Shown: one piece after another, positions 8,561 through 16,882 of the stretch
Numbering within the stretch: position 1 is the first letter of the stretch
Layout: each line of letters opens with the position of its first letter
Assembly: GCF_014191255.1 (NCBI RefSeq)
Contig: NZ_JACHWH010000001.1
Span: 682,001-746,000 of the forward strand
Source of the DNA: Amycolatopsis bartoniae
GTDB lineage: Bacteria; Actinomycetota; Actinomycetes; Mycobacteriales; Pseudonocardiaceae
Length of the DNA: 64,000 nucleotides
Reading direction: 5' to 3'
Notes under the pieces: model-generated
The model's input: the letters and a program-made list of their open reading frames with translations, nothing else
The model's database searches: none
What the model was told of the DNA's origin: nothing
Program-made: the position numbers and the translations under genes

Positions 8561-9397
8561 TCAACCCACGCTCGCCGTTTCCTGCCACCAGGACAGGACC
8601 TCCTCCGCGACGCTCGGGGCCGCCACCAGCAGACCGTCCGCGGGCAGCGCCGTTCCTTCGCCCCGGCGGTCCAGCACCGCCGCGCCCGCCTCGATCGCCA
8701 GCGCCACCGAGCCCGCCACATCCCACTCGTGGTAGCTGTGCAGCACCGCCGCGGCCGCGTGGCCCAGTGCGACCTGCGCGATCGACAGCGCGGCCGAACC
8801 CAGCACCCGCACCCCCGCGTGCGCGGCCGCCGCCCTTTCGATGAACTCGCCCATGCCCGGCCACGGTCCCCGCCGCGCCAGCTCCGTGCACACGATCGCG
8901 CCCTCGGTGAGCTCGCGGTCCACCAGGCGCACCGGCTTGCCGTTCGCCCTCGTGCCCCGGCCCCGCGCCGCCGCGTAGATCTGCGCTCGGTACGGGTCCG
9001 CGACCACTCCGACCACCGGCCCGAAGGCGTCGACCAGCGCCAGGCTGTACGCGCACCACGGCACCCCGGCCACGTAGTTCGCCGTCCCGTCGACCGGGTC
9101 GACCACCCAGCGGTACGGCGCGTCGTGGGCACCGTGGTCGGCGCCGAACTCCTCGCCGACCACGGGGATGCCCGGGAACTCGGCGGTCAGCACCCGGCGG
9201 GTGTGCCGCTCCAGGATCCGGTCGGTGTCGGTGACCCAGTCGAACGGCGACTCCTTGGTGTCCGGATGGGCACCCCGGCCTGCGGTCGCGGTGATGACGT
9301 CGGTGGCCTCGTTGGCCAGCCGTCCGGCGACCTCGAGCGCCCGTGACAGCAGGCCCGGTTCGACCGGCTGGGACGGGCGGGCGGATAGAAGGGTCAC
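8561..9397 (-). CDS. Inositol monophosphatase family protein
   Basis: Mg-dependent sugar or inositol phosphatase of 278 residues. The metal-binding residues of the family are in place: GEE at 81-83, DPVDGTAN at 100-107 and the HEWDVAGS motif with Asp 226. Length is typical. Substrate could be inositol phosphate, histidinol phosphate or another sugar phosphate; nothing in the sequence decides. It is divergent from the mannosyltransferase at 9552, so a link to phosphoinositide or mannoside metabolism is plausible but inferred. The start is a GTG at 9397. Confidence 0.88.
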   Translation of the reverse strand: MTLLSARPSQPVEPGLLSRALEVAGRLANEATDVITATAGRGAHPDTKESPFDWVTDTDRILERHTRRVLTAEFPGIPVVGEEFGADHGAHDAPYRWVVDPVDGTANYVAGVPWCAYSLALVDAFGPVVGVVADPYRAQIYAAARGRGTRANGKPVRLVDRELTEGAIVCTELARRGPWPGMGEFIERAAAAHAGVRVLGSAALSIAQVALGHAAAAVLHSYHEWDVAGSVALAIEAGAAVLDRRGEGTALPADGLLVAAPSVAEEVLSWWQETASVG

Positions 9398-9551
9398 GCC
9401 GGTCTAGTGTGGCCGCACCGAGTGTCCGGGACGCTACGTGGAGATGAAGTGTCTACTCCGGAAAGCGCAGCTTCCCGAAGTTCCGGCAGCGTTTGCGTAC
9501 CGGTCACGCCGCCTTCTCCGGACGAACCGGGCTTCGTGAGACCTTGACGAG

Positions 9552-10673
9552 GTGCGAGTCGCCATCGTCACCGAAAGCTTCCTCCCGCAGGTGAACGGCG
9601 TCACCAACTCCGTGCTGCGGGTCGTGGAGCACCTGCGTGGCCGGGGGGACGACGTGCTCGTGGTCGCGCCGGGCCTGACCGGCCCCGCCGAGTACCGCGG
9701 CGCCCCCGTGGTCCGCATCCCGGCCGTCGACCTGCCCGTGGTCAACTCCCTGCCGATCGGCCTGCCGACCCGCACCGTGCTGACCGCGCTGACCGGGTTC
9801 CGCCCCGACGTCGTGCACCTCGCGTCGCCGTTCGTCGTCGGTGCGCGCGGGCTCGCCGCGGCCCGGCGGCTGCGCGTACCGACCGTCGCCGTCTACCAGA
9901 CCGACATCGCGGGCTTCGCCACCGCGTACGGCCTCGGCCTCGGGGCCCGCGCGGCCTGGCGCTGGGTCCGGAGGCTGCACGCGAAGGCCGACCGGACCCT
10001 CGCGCCCTCCAGCGACTCGGTCGCCGACCTCCGCGAGCACGGCATCCCGCGCGTCCACCGCTGGGGCCGCGGGGTGGACATCGAGCGGTTCTCCCCGGAC
10101 CACGCCGATCCGGAGCTGCGCGCGCGGCTCGCCCCGAACGGTGAGCTGCTCGTCGGGTTCGTCGGCAGGCTCGCGCCGGAGAAGGAGGTCGACCGCCTCG
10201 TCTCCCTCGCCGGCGTCCCCGGGGTGCGCGTCGTCGTGGTCGGTGACGGGCCCGAGCTCGAACCGCTGCGGGAGCGGATTCCCGGCGCGGCCTTCCTCGG
10301 CGCCCTCTACGGCGACGAGCTGGCCACCGCGTACGCGAGCCTCGACGTCTTCGTGCACACCGGCCCGTACGAAACCTTCTGCCAGGCGGTGCAGGAGGCG
10401 ATGGCCTCGGGACTGCCCGTCCTCGCCCCCGCCGCGGGTGGCCCGAAGGACCTCGTGCTGCCGGGCCGAACCGGATACCTGCTGCCCGCCGACCGGGCGG
10501 GCTTCGCGCGGGAACTGGTCGAGCGCGTCGACGACCTGCGCGACCCCGCGCTGCGGGCACGGCTGGGGCAGAAGGCCCGCAAGGTCGTGCTCGGCCGCAC
10601 CTGGCCCGCCGTCTGCGGCGAGCTCGTGGAGCACTACGAGGCCGTCACCGGTCGCGTCGCCCGCGCGGCGTGA
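9552..10673 (+). CDS. mgtA: GT4 glycosyltransferase, MgtA-like mannosyltransferase
   Basis: GT-B fold retaining glycosyltransferase of 373 residues, probably using GDP-mannose to build a mannosylated glycolipid at the cytoplasmic membrane. The N-terminus [20 protein letters not shown] and the segment [13 protein letters not shown] match the MgtA/PimB-type subgroup. C-terminal features are [15 protein letters not shown] and the nucleotide-sugar motif [16 protein letters not shown] (E-x7-E). Start GTG 9552. The gene order menD, DUF3592-like, this gene mirrors Rv0555-Rv0557 of M. tuberculosis, supporting the MgtA name. Cotranscribed with the next glycosyltransferase (3-bp gap). Confidence 0.85.
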   Translation: MRVAIVTESFLPQVNGVTNSVLRVVEHLRGRGDDVLVVAPGLTGPAEYRGAPVVRIPAVDLPVVNSLPIGLPTRTVLTALTGFRPDVVHLASPFVVGARGLAAARRLRVPTVAVYQTDIAGFATAYGLGLGARAAWRWVRRLHAKADRTLAPSSDSVADLREHGIPRVHRWGRGVDIERFSPDHADPELRARLAPNGELLVGFVGRLAPEKEVDRLVSLAGVPGVRVVVVGDGPELEPLRERIPGAAFLGALYGDELATAYASLDVFVHTGPYETFCQAVQEAMASGLPVLAPAAGGPKDLVLPGRTGYLLPADRAGFARELVERVDDLRDPALRARLGQKARKVVLGRTWPAVCGELVEHYEAVTGRVARAA

Positions 10674-10676
10674 CCG

Positions 10677-11783
10677 ATGCACATCGTCCAGCTCGCGAAC
10701 TTCTACGGGCCGCGTTCCGGCGGGCTGCGCACCGCGCTGCACCACCTCGGCGCGGGGTACGTCCTGAGCGGGCACCGGGTGACGCTGGTCGTGCCGGGCA
10801 CCCGGTACGCCGAAGAGGTCCTGCCCACCGGCGTGCGCCGGTTCTCCCTGCCCGCGCCGAAGATCCCCGGCACCGGCGGTTACCGGGCGGTCGACCCGTA
10901 CCGCGTGCAGGCGCTGTTGCGCAGCCTCCGCCCGGACCGCCTGGAGGTGTCGGACCGGCTGACGCTGCGGGGCATGGGCGCGTGGGCCCGGCGGCACGGC
11001 GTGCCGAGCGTCGTCATCTCGCACGAGCGGCTGGACCGGCTGCTGGAGCAGTTCCTGCTGCCCGGCCCGGTCGCCCGCAGGATCGCCGACGCGGCCAACG
11101 GCCGCATGGCGCGCAGCTACGACCGGGTGGTCTGTACCACGGCGTTCGCGCGGGAGGAGTTCGACCGGATCGGCGCGCCGAACGTGCAGCGGGTGCCGCT
11201 CGGGGTCGACCTCGCGGCCTTCGCGCCCGGCAGGCGGGACGACGGCTGGCGGACCTCCCTGGCCGCCGGCGCGGACGCACTGTTGGTCCACTGTGGACGG
11301 CTGTCTCCGGAGAAGCACGTCGAGCGCAGTGTGGACACCATCGCGGAGTTGACCGAGTCGGGTGACCGGGTGCGGTTGGTCATCGCGGGCGACGGCCCGC
11401 GCCGCCGGGCCTTGGAGCGCCGCGCGCGCGGGCTGCCGGTGACCTTCCTGGGGTTCCTGTCCGACCGCACCGACGTGGCCCGCCTGCTGGCGAGCGCCGA
11501 CGTGTCGCTCGCGCCCGGCCCGCACGAGACCTTCGGGCTGGCCGCGTTGGAGGCGCTCGCGTCCGGCACGCCCGTGGTGGTCTCGGCCTCGTCGGCGTTG
11601 CGGGAAATAGTCCGGCCCGGCTGCGGGGCCGCCGTGGCCGATCTGCCAGGCGCTTTCGCGACCGCCGTGACCGGATTGCTGGAAAGCCCGGAGGAAGCGC
11701 GCCGGGCCGCCGCCAGGGCGCGAGCCGAAGAATTCTCGTGGCCCGACTCGGTGCGCGGAATGCTGTCGGTCCTGCGGCACTGA
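10677..11783 (+). CDS. GT4 family glycosyltransferase
   Basis: A second GT-B enzyme, 368 residues, starting MHIVQLANFYGPRSGGLRTAL. It carries VHCGRLSPEKHVERS and the donor-binding motif HETFGLAALEALASGTPVV (E-x7-E). Only 3 bp separate it from the MgtA-like gene, so the two enzymes probably act on the same lipid or polysaccharide acceptor. Donor and linkage cannot be told from the sequence. I know no counterpart at this position in the mycobacterial locus, so it may be a lineage-specific addition. Confidence 0.85.
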   Translation: MHIVQLANFYGPRSGGLRTALHHLGAGYVLSGHRVTLVVPGTRYAEEVLPTGVRRFSLPAPKIPGTGGYRAVDPYRVQALLRSLRPDRLEVSDRLTLRGMGAWARRHGVPSVVISHERLDRLLEQFLLPGPVARRIADAANGRMARSYDRVVCTTAFAREEFDRIGAPNVQRVPLGVDLAAFAPGRRDDGWRTSLAAGADALLVHCGRLSPEKHVERSVDTIAELTESGDRVRLVIAGDGPRRRALERRARGLPVTFLGFLSDRTDVARLLASADVSLAPGPHETFGLAALEALASGTPVVVSASSALREIVRPGCGAAVADLPGAFATAVTGLLESPEEARRAAARARAEEFSWPDSVRGMLSVLRH

Positions 11784-11821
11784 CCACCCGGTTGTAGCAG
11801 TTCAAACGCTTTCGCTAGCAT

Positions 11822-11844
11822 CTCCGTTCGGTTCGGCAACGGAG
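11822..11844 (+). terminator. Hairpin after the glycosyltransferase pair
   Basis: CTCCGTT (11822-11828) pairs with AACGGAG (11838-11844) around a 9-nt loop, 38 bp after the stop of the second glycosyltransferase. Likely terminator; it has no U-tract. Confidence 0.5.
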
Positions 11845-12059
11845 CCGGAGCAGGCGTTTCATTTCGGCAAGAACATAGGTGGACAAAATGATCATCTAGA
11901 GTTCAAACCACCCGATAGTGTGGTTTCTATTTCGAGAAGACGAGAAATAACGCCGCTCCGTAGTCGAGCGCGATTCGAGCGACCTGGTCGAACCACGTCG
12001 CTGGTTCGTCGTGCGCGGACTGTCCGTGCCCGCGCTGACCAAGACCGAGGCAACGAAAC

Positions 12060-12407
12060 ATGACTGACTACCTGACCGTCACCGCGCCGGGGGCGACCTA
12101 CACCCCGCTGCTCATCCCGATCACGGGCGACCGGCTGATCCACCCCGCCGACGTGCCCAACGACCTCGCGCGCATCGTGCTGCGCTGGGGACGGCACTGG
12201 GTGCCGCAGACACTGGCCGCCCGGGACCACTTCGCCGCGCTCGGGGTCGCGGGCGGCGAGCCGACGCGGTACTCCGACGAGCTCGTCACCGGCTGGCTCT
12301 TCCTCCCCGCCGAGCCGGACTCGCTCGCCGCTCAGGTCCGCTCCGGCGAGCTCGACGTCGCCACCGCGCTTTCGGTCGAAGCGGAGGTCTGGCCGGCCGT
12401 AGGTTGA
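12060..12407 (+). CDS. Hypothetical protein, 115 residues
   Basis: Small soluble acidic protein without signal peptide or membrane segment, starting MTDYLTVTAPGATYTPLL and ending SVEAEVWPAVG. GAGG at about 12045 gives a usable ribosome-binding site. Third codon positions are strongly GC-rich, as in real genes here. I do not recognise a family. The 276 bp before it are less GC-rich than average and hold short dyads (for example AACCAC-N8-GTGGTT near 11910), where its promoter probably lies. A hairpin at 12421-12478 follows it. Confidence 0.65.
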   Translation: MTDYLTVTAPGATYTPLLIPITGDRLIHPADVPNDLARIVLRWGRHWVPQTLAARDHFAALGVAGGEPTRYSDELVTGWLFLPAEPDSLAAQVRSGELDVATALSVEAEVWPAVG

Positions 12408-12420
12408 TCGTCCGGACTAA

Positions 12421-12478
12421 CCGGTTCGAGTGGAACGTCCCAGCGGTCCCGTCGCCCTCTCTCAGGGCGCGGAACCGG
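12421..12478 (+). terminator. Nested hairpin after the 115-residue hypothetical
   Basis: CCGGTTC (12421-12427) pairs with GAACCGG (12472-12478), enclosing a small hairpin CGCCCT-CTCTC-AGGGCG (12453-12469). Its place 14 bp past the stop suggests a terminator. A leader structure for the following secreted-protein gene is the alternative. Confidence 0.45.
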
Positions 12479-12616
12479 CTGGTGTTACACCCTGCCCCCC
12501 TATCGAGTGCACCGCCCAATTTGGACTCTGTTGATCCGATTCCCGTTGGGTATCTTCGGTTCGAGGCCTCAAAGATCAACCGGCAACAGGCGGGCTTCTG
12601 ACAGTACGGCAAGCCG

Positions 12617-12634
12617 CCTTTCACTGTTGAAAGG
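12617..12634 (+). promoter_or_regulatory. Inverted repeat overlapping the ribosome-binding site
   Basis: CCTTTCA-CTGT-TGAAAGG is a perfect 7-bp inverted repeat. Its right arm runs into the Shine-Dalgarno AAGGGAG (12631-12637) of the His-rich protein gene. In RNA it would partly hide the ribosome-binding site; in DNA it could be an operator. Confidence 0.45.
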
Positions 12635-12648
12635 GAGACAGACCGAAG

Positions 12649-13533
12649 ATGTCTCTGAGCAAAAAGGTGGCGGGAGCCGGGGTGCTTGTCGCACCCCTGT
12701 TCCTGTTCATGAGCGGCACCGCGAGTGCCGCCCCGTGGCACGACTGGAGCGGCAGCTCCTACGGTGCCTCCGGCGCCTACGCCGGAGCGGGGGGTGCCGC
12801 CGTGTTCGACACGAACTCGGGGGCCGACGAAGACGGCGCTTTCTACACGGGCCAGGGTTCCTGGGCCGGGGTGGGAGGCGCGGGCGTCTTCGACGTCGCT
12901 TCCGCGAGCGGGAGCGACGACGAGGACGGCTGGGGCGGCCACGACTGGTCGAACCACCGCGACAACGGCGGTCGCCACCGGGTGACCGACCACAAGTGCG
13001 GTGGTGGTTGTGACGCCTCGGACGACAACGAGGTCCACCACGTGACGGTGGTGCACCACGAAGCCGACGACAACGACTGCGGTTGCCACGACGCCGACGA
13101 GCACCCCGTCGTCGTGCACCACGAGCCGGCCGTACACCACGAGACGGTCGTGCACCACGAGGACAACGACTGCGGTTGCCAGGACGCGGACCACGTCGTC
13201 GTCCACGACAACGACGCCGACGACGATGACGACGTGGTCGTCGTGCACGAGGTCGACGAACCGCAAACCGTGGCGGTGCACCACGAGTCCGCCACCTCGG
13301 CAGGTCCTGGCGGTGCCAGCTCTCACGGCACCGCCGCCCTGGCGACGGACAACCACACCCGTTACGCGCAGTGGAGCCACGCTGCCGGGCCCGAGGGCGC
13401 GAGCAACTGGGCCCAGCTGAGCGGTGCGGACGAGGACAGTGCTGTGTACCACGTGTCCAGCTCGGCGGCCGGTAGCAACGGCGCGGCGAGCTACGACAGC
13501 GGCAGTGGGTCGTATTCGTCCTACGACGACTGA
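12649..13533 (+). CDS. Secreted His/Asp/Cys-rich low-complexity protein
   Basis: 294 residues with a signal peptide cleaved near ASA-AP (about residue 27). The mature protein has three parts. The first and last (about 30-95 and 215-294) are Gly/Ser/Ala-rich and share a degenerate unit around SGADED followed by A-(F/V)-Y. The middle (about 96-212) is a polyelectrolyte of His and Asp/Glu with repeated VHH-E blocks and three Cys pairs: C117/C121, C144/C146 and C175/C177, the last two both in NDCGC. The His, acid and Cys density suggests binding of metal ions, for example Zn, Cu or Ni, outside the cell. I recognise no named family. A strong hairpin follows. Confidence 0.75.
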   Translation: MSLSKKVAGAGVLVAPLFLFMSGTASAAPWHDWSGSSYGASGAYAGAGGAAVFDTNSGADEDGAFYTGQGSWAGVGGAGVFDVASASGSDDEDGWGGHDWSNHRDNGGRHRVTDHKCGGGCDASDDNEVHHVTVVHHEADDNDCGCHDADEHPVVVHHEPAVHHETVVHHEDNDCGCQDADHVVVHDNDADDDDDVVVVHEVDEPQTVAVHHESATSAGPGGASSHGTAALATDNHTRYAQWSHAAGPEGASNWAQLSGADEDSAVYHVSSSAAGSNGAASYDSGSGSYSSYDD

Positions 13534-13576
13534 CCCACCCGTGGTCTGATCGCGAGGACCATCCGTTGTGGAACGG

Positions 13577-13607
13577 GCTCTGCGCCGGCTTCTCGCCGGC
13601 GCAGAGC
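13577..13607 (+). terminator. Strong hairpin terminator
   Basis: A perfect 13-bp stem GCTCTGCGCCGGC / GCCGGCGCAGAGC with TTCTC loop, followed by TCTTT. It ends the His-rich protein transcript. Confidence 0.85.
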
Positions 13608-13612
13608 TCTTT

Positions 13613-13969
13613 CCGGGGCCTGACCGGGGCTTGCCCGGCACAAGGGTGAATTTCCTCCACTACGGGCGATCGAACTGTACTGTGGACAGTGGCGGCAACA
13701 AGCTCGACACGCCGTCCGGGACGAAATCCCCAGAACGTATCGGGAACTCCCAAGGTATCCGGTGGACATAGCACGCGGGCTGAACCCCAGCTCGGCGGAG
13801 AAAGCGCATACACCCCAACGGGCGACTAAAGGTCCGGTCAGAGGGCTGCGGCGTTACACGATGGTGGCGCCCGCTGGAGCGCGCCGCCGATGGTGGGTAC
13901 TTTTGCTGCACGGGCAGGGAAAATGATCTCGTAAGAACAAGCCCGGTGTCCCTGAATCCGAAACTTCTT
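13613..13969. other. Intergenic region, no gene seen
   Basis: About 360 bp between the terminator and the ribosome-binding site of the first rodlin-like gene. No ORF in either strand looks coding. It includes the short palindrome ACTGT-GG-ACAGT near 13680 and less GC-rich patches near 13910-13940. It probably holds the promoter and a long 5' leader of the downstream pair. I looked for known riboswitch consensus parts and could not assign one. Confidence 0.4.
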
Positions 13970-13981
13970 GAGGAGTTCCTT

Positions 13982-14329
13982 GTGTTGAAGAAGATGGGCT
14001 TCGTGGCCGCGGGAGCGGCCGCTGGCATGATGCTGCTGGGCGGCGTTGCTTCGGCGAGCGAATCCCACCACCACGACCGGGACGGTGACGAGAACCAGGT
14101 CGGCCTGGTGAACGTCAACAACGTGGACGCCCTGCACAACGTGAACGGCAGCCTCGGCGTGTGCAAGGACAACATCAACGTCCTCGGTGTCCAGGTGCCG
14201 ATCCAGGACGCCCTGAAGGGCATCGGTGTGCCGATCCTGTCGGAGGGCGACAACTCCGCGTCGGGTGAGGACCCGTTCAACTGCGCCTCCGGTGGCGTGG
14301 AAGACGGCGGCACGAGCCAGCACAACTGA
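13982..14329 (+). CDS. Small secreted rodlin/chaplin-like protein, first paralogue
   Basis: 115 residues from GTG 13982, which follows GAGGAG (13970-13975) by 6 nt; an upstream GTG in frame lacks a ribosome-binding site. A signal peptide (VLKKMGFVAAGAAAG to ASA) is followed by a His-rich start, an Asn-rich segment (VNVNNVDALHNVN) and a conserved core with two Cys: VCKDNINVLGVQVPIQD, then VPILSEG and FNCASG. Two Cys flanking a VPIQD-type segment recall Streptomyces rodlins, and CxxNxNVxG recalls chaplins, so a role as a surface amyloid-like or hydrophobic-layer protein is possible. Family assignment is tentative. Confidence 0.7.
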   Translation: MLKKMGFVAAGAAAGMMLLGGVASASESHHHDRDGDENQVGLVNVNNVDALHNVNGSLGVCKDNINVLGVQVPIQDALKGIGVPILSEGDNSASGEDPFNCASGGVEDGGTSQHN

Positions 14330-14389
14330 GTTCCAGGCCGCTTCACGAGGTGACGGTCCGCCCGAACCGGAACCTCAGCGGCTGGTGAT

Positions 14390-14441
14390 GCGAGGTGGGT
14401 TCCGGGTGCACGACCCCGATCGTGCGCCCGGCCCACCTCGC
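14390..14441 (+). terminator. Long hairpin terminator between the paralogues
   Basis: GCGAGGTGGG (14390-14399) pairs with CCCACCTCGC (14432-14441). Inside it CCGGGTGCACGA (14402-14413) pairs with TCGTGCGCCCGG (14420-14431) with one G-U pair. A CTTTTTT run follows about 15 nt later. It separates the two rodlin-like genes into distinct units or attenuates the second. Confidence 0.75.
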
Positions 14442-14506
14442 GCCGGCTGGCCGCAGCCTTTTTTCCGAAGTAGTTCCATCACATCATTTCTCGAGGAGTT
14501 GTTTCA

Positions 14507-14857
14507 GTGCTTAAGAAGATTGGCTTTGCCGCCGCTACCTTCGCGGCCGGCGTGACCGTGCTCGGTGGTACCGCTTCCGCTACCGAGCTGGGCAGCCACC
14601 ACTACCAGGGCGGCGACGAGAACCAGTCCGCGCTGGCGAACCTGAACAACCTGGACGCCCTGCACAACGTCAACCTGGTCGGCGGCGTCTGCAAGGACAA
14701 CGTGAACGTGCTGGGTGTGCAGGTTCCGGTCCAGGACGTGGCCAAGGGCCTCAACGTGCCGATCCTGTCGGAGGGCAACAGCGCCGCTGCCGGCGAGGAC
14801 CCGCAGAACTGCGCCTCGGGCTCCATCGGGGATGGCGGCACGTCGCAGGACAACTGA
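14507..14857 (+). CDS. Small secreted rodlin/chaplin-like protein, second paralogue
   Basis: 116 residues from GTG 14507, with GAGGAG upstream. It is clearly a duplicate of the preceding gene: same LKK signal peptide start, Asn-rich LANLNNLDALHNVN segment, and core VCKDNVNVLGVQVPVQD, VPILSEG, NCASG and the terminal DGGTSQDN. The mature N-terminus differs (ELGSHHYQGGDENQ). The pair probably assembles on the cell surface together. As for its neighbour, the rodlin/chaplin relation rests on the two conserved Cys and the hydrophobic Val-rich core only. Confidence 0.72.
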   Translation: MLKKIGFAAATFAAGVTVLGGTASATELGSHHYQGGDENQSALANLNNLDALHNVNLVGGVCKDNVNVLGVQVPVQDVAKGLNVPILSEGNSAAAGEDPQNCASGSIGDGGTSQDN

Positions 14858-14915
14858 TCCGATCTCCCGGCAGCCGGACGAAGGTTCCCCGTTCGCGCGG
14901 GCCGGTGGGTGGAGG

Positions 14916-14954
14916 GATGCGGGGTCCGGGCCGAAAAGGCTCGGGCCCCGCATC
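14916..14954. terminator. Bidirectional terminator
   Basis: A 17-bp stem GATGCGGGGTCCGGGCC / GGCTCGGGCCCCGCATC (two G-U pairs) with loop GAAAA, followed by GTTTTG on the plus strand. It lies between the converging rodlin-like gene and the GH43 gene and can serve both. Confidence 0.85.
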
Positions 14955-14964
14955 GTTTTGTGCG

Positions 14965-15897
14965 TCAGCCGAGCTGCGGCTTCCCGCCTTCGAACCGCAG
15001 CGGCAGTGAGTACATGCCGCGGCCGTTGTGGTGGTCGGCGGCCAGCCAGCCGTGGAAGAAGATGGTGTTGGCGACGACGTCCGCGCCGCCGGGGCCGTTC
15101 ACCTGGTTGTTCAGCCCCGCCATCGTCAGCAGCGGCTGTTCCGCCTTGGTGTACGGGCCTTTCAGCGCCGACGACGTGGCGTATCCCGTGTGGTAGCTGG
15201 AACTCGCGAACGTGTCGGCGGAGTAGAACAGCACGTACGACGAGCCGCTCTTGACGAGTGAAGGCGCTTCCACGTCGTCGCGTTCCTCGGGGCGGTCGGC
15301 GTGGATCAGCGGGATGCGGCTGCCGACGAGCGTGCCGCCGTCGTTCGTGACCTCCTGCAGCCAGATCGTCGTCGGCATCGCATTGCTCTTGTAGAGCAGG
15401 TAGTGCTTGCCATCGCCGTCTACAAAGGACTGCGGGTCGATGTCGCCGTTGTCCTCCGGGGGACAGACGAGCGGCGCGGTGTCCACGGGGTTGAACGGTC
15501 CGGCCGGGGAGTTCGCGGTCGCGGTACCGACGCACATCCGGTTGTCCGACGGCAGCTGGGCGGAGAAGTACATGCGGTACTGGCCGTAGCCGGTCCGCCC
15601 GACGTCCGGCGCCCAGAACGTGGTGTCCGGCTTGGCCCAGGACGGCGTGCGAGCCAGCGCGTCACCCTGCACCTTCCAGGGGCCGTGGGCGTTCGCGGCG
15701 AGCGCGTAGGGGATCTTCCCGTCCCTGGTGTGGGTCGCGTACGCGTAGTACCCCTGCGTCGTCTGGAGCACGGCCGGATCGGGGAAGTCCTGGTCGATCA
15801 ACAGGGTCGGGGTGGCGGGGTTCACGCGGGCGGCACCGGTGGTGAGCAGGGCAGCCACCGCCGCCGCGGACAGCATCCGCAGCCGGCTCTTCTTCAT
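14965..15897 (-). CDS. Secreted glycoside hydrolase family 43 enzyme
   Basis: 310 residues with a signal peptide (KKSRLRMLSAAAVAALLTTGAA). It is a five-bladed beta-propeller glycosidase of the arabinanase/xylosidase type. The three GH43 catalytic carboxylates are recognisable: the base Asp in FPDPAV (D40), the pKa-tuning Asp in DIDPQSF (D154) and the acid Glu in DVEAPSL (E210). No carbohydrate-binding module is attached. It probably cleaves arabinose- or xylose-containing polymers, either plant material or the organism's own arabinan; specificity cannot be told. It starts 15 bp after the lipoprotein stop, so the two are likely one operon. Confidence 0.88.
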   Translation of the reverse strand: MKKSRLRMLSAAAVAALLTTGAARVNPATPTLLIDQDFPDPAVLQTTQGYYAYATHTRDGKIPYALAANAHGPWKVQGDALARTPSWAKPDTTFWAPDVGRTGYGQYRMYFSAQLPSDNRMCVGTATANSPAGPFNPVDTAPLVCPPEDNGDIDPQSFVDGDGKHYLLYKSNAMPTTIWLQEVTNDGGTLVGSRIPLIHADRPEERDDVEAPSLVKSGSSYVLFYSADTFASSSYHTGYATSSALKGPYTKAEQPLLTMAGLNNQVNGPGGADVVANTIFFHGWLAADHHNGRGMYSLPLRFEGGKPQLG

Positions 15898-15901
15898 GAC
15901 C

Positions 15902-16882
15902 TCACTCGTAGACGACGTACGACGGTGCGGGGCGCAGCGCCAGCACCTCTTCGGGCTTCATCAGCGCTGCGTGGCGCGTGTCCTCGTCGTAGAAGAGCTT
16001 GAACCCGACCTGGATGTGGTCCGGCTTCCCCTTCATCACCAGGTTCCAGGTGGCGATCTTGGCTTCGCGGCTGCCGATCCCGTCGACGACCTTGATCGGC
16101 ACGACGCCCTGGTGCGGCTTCAGGTCGCCCTCGTCGCGCACGACGGAGGTGGCGACCTGGTGGTAGACCATCATCTTCGGCGGCAGGTTGTGCTGTGCGA
16201 CGAGGTTCGAGACGTACGTGGCGACCTCGTCCAGCGTTCCACCGCTGACGTGGCCGAACTTCTGGCCGGGCTTGACCCCGGGGTCGACCGCCCACTCCGG
16301 GTCGAGCGCCAGGCCGACGTCGGGCTCGGTCAGCCAGCGCTCGAACGCCCGCACCTCGGTCGGGAAGTCCGCGTGCCCCGGCTGGATGTTCAGCAGCAGC
16401 AGGCCCTTGAGGCGCCGCGCCTCGTCCAGGTAGGACTGGACGGTGGCGTCGCTCTCCCGGCTGCGGTAGAGCCCGTCCGCGCCCGGCGTGGAGATCACGC
16501 GCGTCGCGATCAGCTCGACGACCGGCTGGGCGGGCTCCTTGGTCTTGTACTCGGCGATCTGGCGGGTCAGCTGGTCACCGGCCGCGACCAGGTTGCCGGT
16601 CATCCGGCCGAGCGCGGGCGCGTTGGGCCCGCCGCAGAAGCCGATCCGCAGTGGTCCGGCGGGCTCCTGCGAGGTGACGGCCAGCGGCGAGGGGGACGCC
16701 AGTGACACCGAGGGCGGCGGCGGGGGCGGGACCGGCGCGGGCTTCCCGACCGGACCCGGGGCGGGCTGCGGGTGGCCCGCTGTGGTGATCATCGGGCCGG
16801 CGCAGGCGCTGAGCAGCCCCGCGGCGGACATCAGAAGGAAGGCCCGGCGGCCGGCCTGTGCGCTCACCCGGTTGTCGTCCAC
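15902..16882 (-). CDS. Lipoprotein of unknown function
   Basis: 326 residues from GTG 16882, preceded by GGGAGG with 10-nt spacing. The N-terminus has arginines, a hydrophobic run and the lipobox LLSAC, then a Pro-rich linker (about residues 45-65) and a globular domain. That domain contains IATRVISTPGADGLYRSR, LLLLNIQPGHADF, WLTEPDVGLALDPEW, PPKMMVYHQ and SREAKIATWNLVMKG, which look like alternating strands and helices of a TIM barrel with acidic residues at strand ends. It might act on polysaccharide. I do not recognise a named family. Confidence 0.75.
   Translation of the reverse strand: MDDNRVSAQAGRRAFLLMSAAGLLSACAGPMITTAGHPQPAPGPVGKPAPVPPPPPPSVSLASPSPLAVTSQEPAGPLRIGFCGGPNAPALGRMTGNLVAAGDQLTRQIAEYKTKEPAQPVVELIATRVISTPGADGLYRSRESDATVQSYLDEARRLKGLLLLNIQPGHADFPTEVRAFERWLTEPDVGLALDPEWAVDPGVKPGQKFGHVSGGTLDEVATYVSNLVAQHNLPPKMMVYHQVATSVVRDEGDLKPHQGVVPIKVVDGIGSREAKIATWNLVMKGKPDHIQVGFKLFYDEDTRHAALMKPEEVLALRPAPSYVVYE

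Noticed and set aside
13700..13960. Possible riboswitch-type leader before the rodlin-like genes
   Set aside because: I could not match it to a known riboswitch consensus; reported only as an intergenic region.
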